From NCBI GenBank assembly GCA_947624995.1, contig CANQMS010000017.1, forward strand, positions 1-49,514: 49,514 nucleotides of DNA. Reading direction: 5' to 3'. The notes under the pieces are model-generated. The model was not told the origin of the DNA. It ran no database searches and saw only the letters and a program-made list of their open reading frames with translations. A program made the translations under genes and the position numbers. Positions within the stretch are counted from its first letter, which is position 1; each line of letters begins with the position of its first letter. This DNA is from an uncultured Clostridia bacterium. GTDB taxonomy: Bacteria > Bacillota > Clostridia > Oscillospirales > CAG-272. Shown piece after piece: positions 46,316 to 49,514 of the stretch.

Positions 46316-46573
46316 ATGGAAACAAGAGTCGCTATCATCGGCATCATCGTTGAGGACAAAGGCTCCGTCGGCGCGCTCAACGAGCTTTTGCACGAGTACG
46401 GGGATATCATCATCGGCAGGATGGGGCTGCCGTACCGCGAAAAGAAAATCAATATAATAAGCCTTGCGGTCGACGCGCCGCAGGACGTGATCTCGGCGCT
46501 CTCCGGCAAGATCGGCAGCCTGCCGGGCGTCAGCGCGAAGACGGCGTATTCAAACGTCACCTCTAATGGATAA
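46316..46573 (+). CDS. TM1266-family hydrogenase-linked regulator (ACT-like)
   Basis: 85-residue ACT-like protein of the TM1266 family, often called the iron-only hydrogenase system regulator. RVAIIGIIVEDKGSVGALNELLHEYG (in part) and RMGLPYREKKINIISLAVDA are typical. Similar small proteins sit next to hydEFG in many Clostridia. Ligand and mode of action are unknown. Start behind CGGAGGG; its end overlaps the hydE start. Confidence 0.88.
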   Translation: METRVAIIGIIVEDKGSVGALNELLHEYGDIIIGRMGLPYREKKINIISLAVDAPQDVISALSGKIGSLPGVSAKTAYSNVTSNG

Positions 46574-47627
46574 AGGTATTCTTGAGACTGTCGAAAAGCT
46601 CTGCCGGGAACACTCGCTCTCTCACGGGGAATACAAGTTGCTGATAGAGGGGTATTCACCGGAGCTCGCGGCATACGCCGCGGCGCGCGCCGTCACGGTG
46701 AGGCGCGGGATATACGGCAACGCCGTCTATGTCCGGGGGCTCATCGAGATATCGAACTTTTGCAAAAACGACTGCCTCTACTGCGGCATCCGCAGAGGGA
46801 ACAAAAACGCGGAGCGGTACAGGCTCACGGAGGAGGATATCCTCGAATGTGCCGACGAGGGGTACGGGCTCGGGTTCCGCACGTTCGTGCTCCAAGGGGG
46901 CGAGGATGCGTACTATACGGACGCGGTGCTCTGCCGCATCATATCCGGGATAAAGTCGCGCCACCCGGACTGCGCCGTCACGCTCTCGCTCGGCGAGCGG
47001 GGGCGAGAGAGCTACCGCGTTTTGCGCGAGGCGGGCGCGGACCGGTATCTGCTGCGGCACGAAACGGCGGACGCGGAGCACTATGCGCGCCTGCACCCGC
47101 CGGAAATGTCGTTTGAGAACAGGATCTCGTGTCTATATACGCTGCGGGAGCTCGGGTATCAGGTCGGCTGCGGATTCATGGTCGGCAGTCCGTACCAGAC
47201 GGCGGACAACCTCGCCTCCGACCTATGCTTCATCGAGAAGTTCAAGCCGGAGATGTGCGGCATCGGTCCGTTTATCCCGCACCACGAGACGCCTTTCTGC
47301 GATCATCCCGCGGGGACGCTCGAGCTGACCTGCTTTTTGCTCTCGATCATACGGCTGATACATCCGCCCGTGCTGCTCCCGGCGACGACGGCGCTCGGAA
47401 CGATAGACCCCCGCGGACGCGAGCGCGGCATTCTGTCCGGGGCAAACGTCGTCATGCCGAATCTCTCGCCCGTGTCGGTCCGGAAAAAATACGAGCTCTA
47501 CGACAACAAGATATGCACGGGCGAGGAATCCGCCCAGTGCCGCGGGTGCCTTGACGCCCGCATGGAATCGGTTGGGTATAAGATCGTCGTCGACAGGGGC
47601 GACGCGCCCGGGTTTTGTGAAAAATAA
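46566..47627 (+). CDS. hydE: [FeFe]-hydrogenase maturase HydE
   Basis: Radical-SAM enzyme acting in synthesis of the dithiomethylamine-bearing H-cluster intermediate. 353 residues. SAM cluster Cys66, Cys70 and Cys73 in FCKNDCLYCGIRRGN. VLQGGEDAYY provides the GGE-type motif, and the TIM-barrel runs to PVLLPATTALGTIDPRGRE. Begins inside the previous gene, so translation is coupled. No hydrogenase structural gene is in the window. Confidence 0.95.
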   Translation: MDKGILETVEKLCREHSLSHGEYKLLIEGYSPELAAYAAARAVTVRRGIYGNAVYVRGLIEISNFCKNDCLYCGIRRGNKNAERYRLTEEDILECADEGYGLGFRTFVLQGGEDAYYTDAVLCRIISGIKSRHPDCAVTLSLGERGRESYRVLREAGADRYLLRHETADAEHYARLHPPEMSFENRISCLYTLRELGYQVGCGFMVGSPYQTADNLASDLCFIEKFKPEMCGIGPFIPHHETPFCDHPAGTLELTCFLLSIIRLIHPPVLLPATTALGTIDPRGRERGILSGANVVMPNLSPVSVRKKYELYDNKICTGEESAQCRGCLDARMESVGYKIVVDRGDAPGFCEK

Positions 47628-47688
47628 GATGAAAAAATCAGGAAAGGAGTTTGGGGGAATACATTTTTAAAGCTCCCCCGAAAAAGAA

Positions 47689-49137
47689 ATGGCAAAATAC
47701 GATCCGAAATCGCTGAAGGCGGAGGAATTCATAAACGACGCCGAGATCAGGGAAACGCTTGAATACGCAGAGGCGAACAAAAACAACGTCGCGCTCATAG
47801 ATGAGATCCTCGAGAAGGCGCGCCCGAAAAAGCGCGGGAACGGATTTGTCTCCGCCGGGCTCTCCCACAGGGACGCGGCGGTCCTTCTGCTCTGCGACAT
47901 ACCCGAGAAGGTCGAGGAGATATACAGGATCGCGGAGGAGATCAAGCTCGCGTACTACGGCAACCGCATCGTGATGTTCGCGCCGCTCTATCTCTCCAAC
48001 TACTGCGTGAACGGCTGCGTTTACTGCCCGTACCACATGAAGAACAAGCACATCCCGCGCCGCAAGCTGACGCAGGACGAGGTGCGCGCGGAAGTCATCG
48101 CGCTCCAGGACATGGGGCACAAGCGGCTCGCCATCGAGGCGGGCGAGGACCCGGTCAACAATCCGATAGAGTACATACTCGAGTGCATCAACACGATATA
48201 TTCGATCAAGCACAAGAACGGCGCGATCCGCCGCGTCAACGTCAATATCGCGGCGACGACGGTCGAGAATTACCGCAAGCTCAAGGAGGCGGGGATCGGC
48301 ACCTACATCCTGTTCCAGGAGACATACCACAAGGAGAGCTACCTCAAGCTGCACCCGACCGGACCTAAGCACAACTACGACTACCACACGGAGGCGATGG
48401 ACCGCGCGATGGAGGGCGGCATCGACGACGTCGGGCTCGGCGTCCTCTTCGGGCTCGAGCTCTACAAGTACGAGTTCGTCGGGCTCATCATGCACGCCGA
48501 GCACCTCGAGGCGGTCCACGGCGTCGGTCCGCACACCATCAGCGTCCCGCGCATCAAGCACGCGGACGACATCGACCCCTCCGCGTTCGACAATTCGATC
48601 TCGGACGAAATATTTGAGAAGATAACGGCGTGCATCCGCCTCGCCGTCCCGTACACGGGGATGATAATCTCGACGCGCGAAACGGAGGCGGTCCGCTCAA
48701 AGCTGCTGCGCCTCGGCATCTCGCAGGTCAGCGGCGGCTCGCGCACGTCTGTCGGCGGATATACGGAGGAGGAGCGCCCGCACGATACGGAGCAGTTCGA
48801 CGTCTCCGACCAGAGAACGCTCGACGAGGTCGTCCGCTGGCTGATGGAAAACGGGCACATCCCGTCATTCTGCACGGCGTGCTACCGCGAGGGGAGGACG
48901 GGCGACCGCTTCATGTCGCTCTGCAAGTCCGGGCAGATACTGAACTGCTGTCATCCGAACGCGCTCATGACGCTGACGGAATATCTCGTTGACTACGCGT
49001 CCCCCGAGACAAAGAAGATCGGGTTCGAGCTTGTGAAGAACGAGCTTGAAAGAATACCGAACGAGAAGACGCGCTCGATAGCGAAGCAGCACGTCGGGGA
49101 GATAATGAACGACGGCAAGCGCGATTTCAGATTCTGA
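47689..49137 (+). CDS. hydG: [FeFe]-hydrogenase maturase HydG
   Basis: Tyrosine lyase that makes the CO and CN ligands of the H-cluster. 482 residues. SAM cluster Cys106, Cys110 and Cys113 in YCVNGCVYCPYH, and the C-terminal auxiliary cluster in CTACYREG and LNCCHPNA. AAEEF-like N-terminus as in other HydG. The ATG at 47689 is preceded by an A-rich stretch with no good ribosome site; a strong AGGAAAGGAG lies about 40 bases upstream with a GGGGGA/TCCCCC hairpin between, which could bring it closer or block it. Confidence 0.96.
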   Translation: MAKYDPKSLKAEEFINDAEIRETLEYAEANKNNVALIDEILEKARPKKRGNGFVSAGLSHRDAAVLLLCDIPEKVEEIYRIAEEIKLAYYGNRIVMFAPLYLSNYCVNGCVYCPYHMKNKHIPRRKLTQDEVRAEVIALQDMGHKRLAIEAGEDPVNNPIEYILECINTIYSIKHKNGAIRRVNVNIAATTVENYRKLKEAGIGTYILFQETYHKESYLKLHPTGPKHNYDYHTEAMDRAMEGGIDDVGLGVLFGLELYKYEFVGLIMHAEHLEAVHGVGPHTISVPRIKHADDIDPSAFDNSISDEIFEKITACIRLAVPYTGMIISTRETEAVRSKLLRLGISQVSGGSRTSVGGYTEEERPHDTEQFDVSDQRTLDEVVRWLMENGHIPSFCTACYREGRTGDRFMSLCKSGQILNCCHPNALMTLTEYLVDYASPETKKIGFELVKNELERIPNEKTRSIAKQHVGEIMNDGKRDFRF

Positions 49138-49153
49138 CTATTGAGAGGCGAAT

Positions 49154-49514
49154 ATGGGACTTAACGAAACTGTCGCCGCGGAGCGGCCGCACATCTCGTT
49201 TTTCGGCGTCCGCAACGCGGGCAAATCAAGTGTCGTCAACGCGGTGACCGGGCAGGACCTTGCCGTCGTCTCCAATATCCGGGGGACGACGACGGACCCG
49301 GTGAAAAAGACGATGGAGCTTTTGCCGCTCGGTCCCGTCGTCATCGTCGATACCCCCGGCATCGACGACGAGGGCGAGCTTGGCGGGGAGAGAGTAAAAA
49401 AGGCGAAACAGGCGCTCGGGTATACGGACATCGCTGTCCTCGTCGTCGACGCGGACAGGGGCATGACGGAATATGACCGGGACCTTATCGGAGAATTCGA
49501 GTCGAGGCGCGTGC
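49154..49514 (+). CDS. hydF: [FeFe]-hydrogenase maturation GTPase HydF (5' part)
   Basis: First 120 residues of HydF, the scaffold GTPase that passes the H-cluster precursor to the hydrogenase; the gene runs past the window end. P-loop GVRNAGKSS (18-26), the RGTTTDP switch I, DTPGIDD (Walker B) and the start of the dimer interface. Ribosome site GAGAGG. Follows hydG by 16 bases, completing the hydE-hydG-hydF order. Confidence 0.94.
   Translation, partial: MGLNETVAAERPHISFFGVRNAGKSSVVNAVTGQDLAVVSNIRGTTTDPVKKTMELLPLGPVVIVDTPGIDDEGELGGERVKKAKQALGYTDIAVLVVDADRGMTEYDRDLIGEFESRRV

Noticed and set aside
45966-46325. Minus-strand open frame of 119 codons near the candidate RNA
   Set aside because: It crosses two promoters and has no ribosome site or domain; the RNA fold explains the region better.

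Overview
The window looks like a chromosomal segment of an anaerobic, high-GC member of the Clostridia, probably a gut lineage related to Oscillospirales or Christensenellales. Supporting markers are a SCIFF peptide with its radical-SAM maturase, an [FeFe]-hydrogenase maturation cluster (TM1266-type regulator, hydE, hydG, start of hydF), a T-box in front of valS, a pyrR-uraA unit with an attenuator, a Cys-rich S18, and TTGACA-N17-TATAAT promoters. No rRNA, tRNA, insertion sequence, prophage or CRISPR array was seen.

Layout. 0.1-1.8 kb: lgt and a CPBP membrane protease. 2-7.5 kb: four single-gene units for secreted proteins with a signal peptide, a LamG-like or other beta-rich ectodomain, a Gly/Ser/Thr-rich stalk and a sortase-type tail ([AS]P[AT]TGF, hydrophobic stretch, KKR). 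Each unit has its own promoter, an 11-bp-period direct repeat exactly 16 bp upstream of the -35, a 5'-UTR hairpin and its own terminator or terminators. Two of the four promoters carry runs of 9 or 10 G between -35 and -10. 7.5-7.7 kb: a tandem array of terminator-like hairpins. 7.8-10.2 kb: KDPG aldolase (minus strand) and a solute-binding lipoprotein. 10.6-17 kb: typA, T-box-valS, rpsF-ssb-rpsR. 17-24.7 kb: a PLP decarboxylase, SCIFF and its maturase, a two-component system with a membrane partner, a VanY-type carboxypeptidase and a CofE-like protein. 24.7-31.4 kb (minus): a MalY/PatB-type lyase with a DUF3737 beta-helix protein, and two CotH-kinase paralogues. 31.5-33.3 kb: YitT and an AraC-type regulator. 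33.5-39.4 kb: a Gld-type ABC exporter operon ending in a class B sortase. 39.4-42.8 kb: free methionine-R-sulfoxide reductase, pyrR-uraA and a DUF4375 protein. 42.9-45.7 kb: tldD-tldE. 45.9-46.1 kb: a candidate structured RNA on the minus strand. 46.3 kb to the end: hydrogenase maturation genes.

The most interesting theme is a possible surface-display system. The four cell-wall protein units at 2-7.5 kb could be substrates of the class B sortase at 38.4 kb: clostridial class B sortases are known to accept (S/P/N)PxTG-like motifs, and the tails here read SPATG, APATG and SPTTG. The G-tract promoters suggest phase-variable expression. Related TTCAYA-type direct repeats with an 11-bp period precede the four surface genes, the solute-binding lipoprotein and the ABC-sortase operon, hinting at a shared OmpR/PhoB-class regulator. 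These links are inference from sequence.
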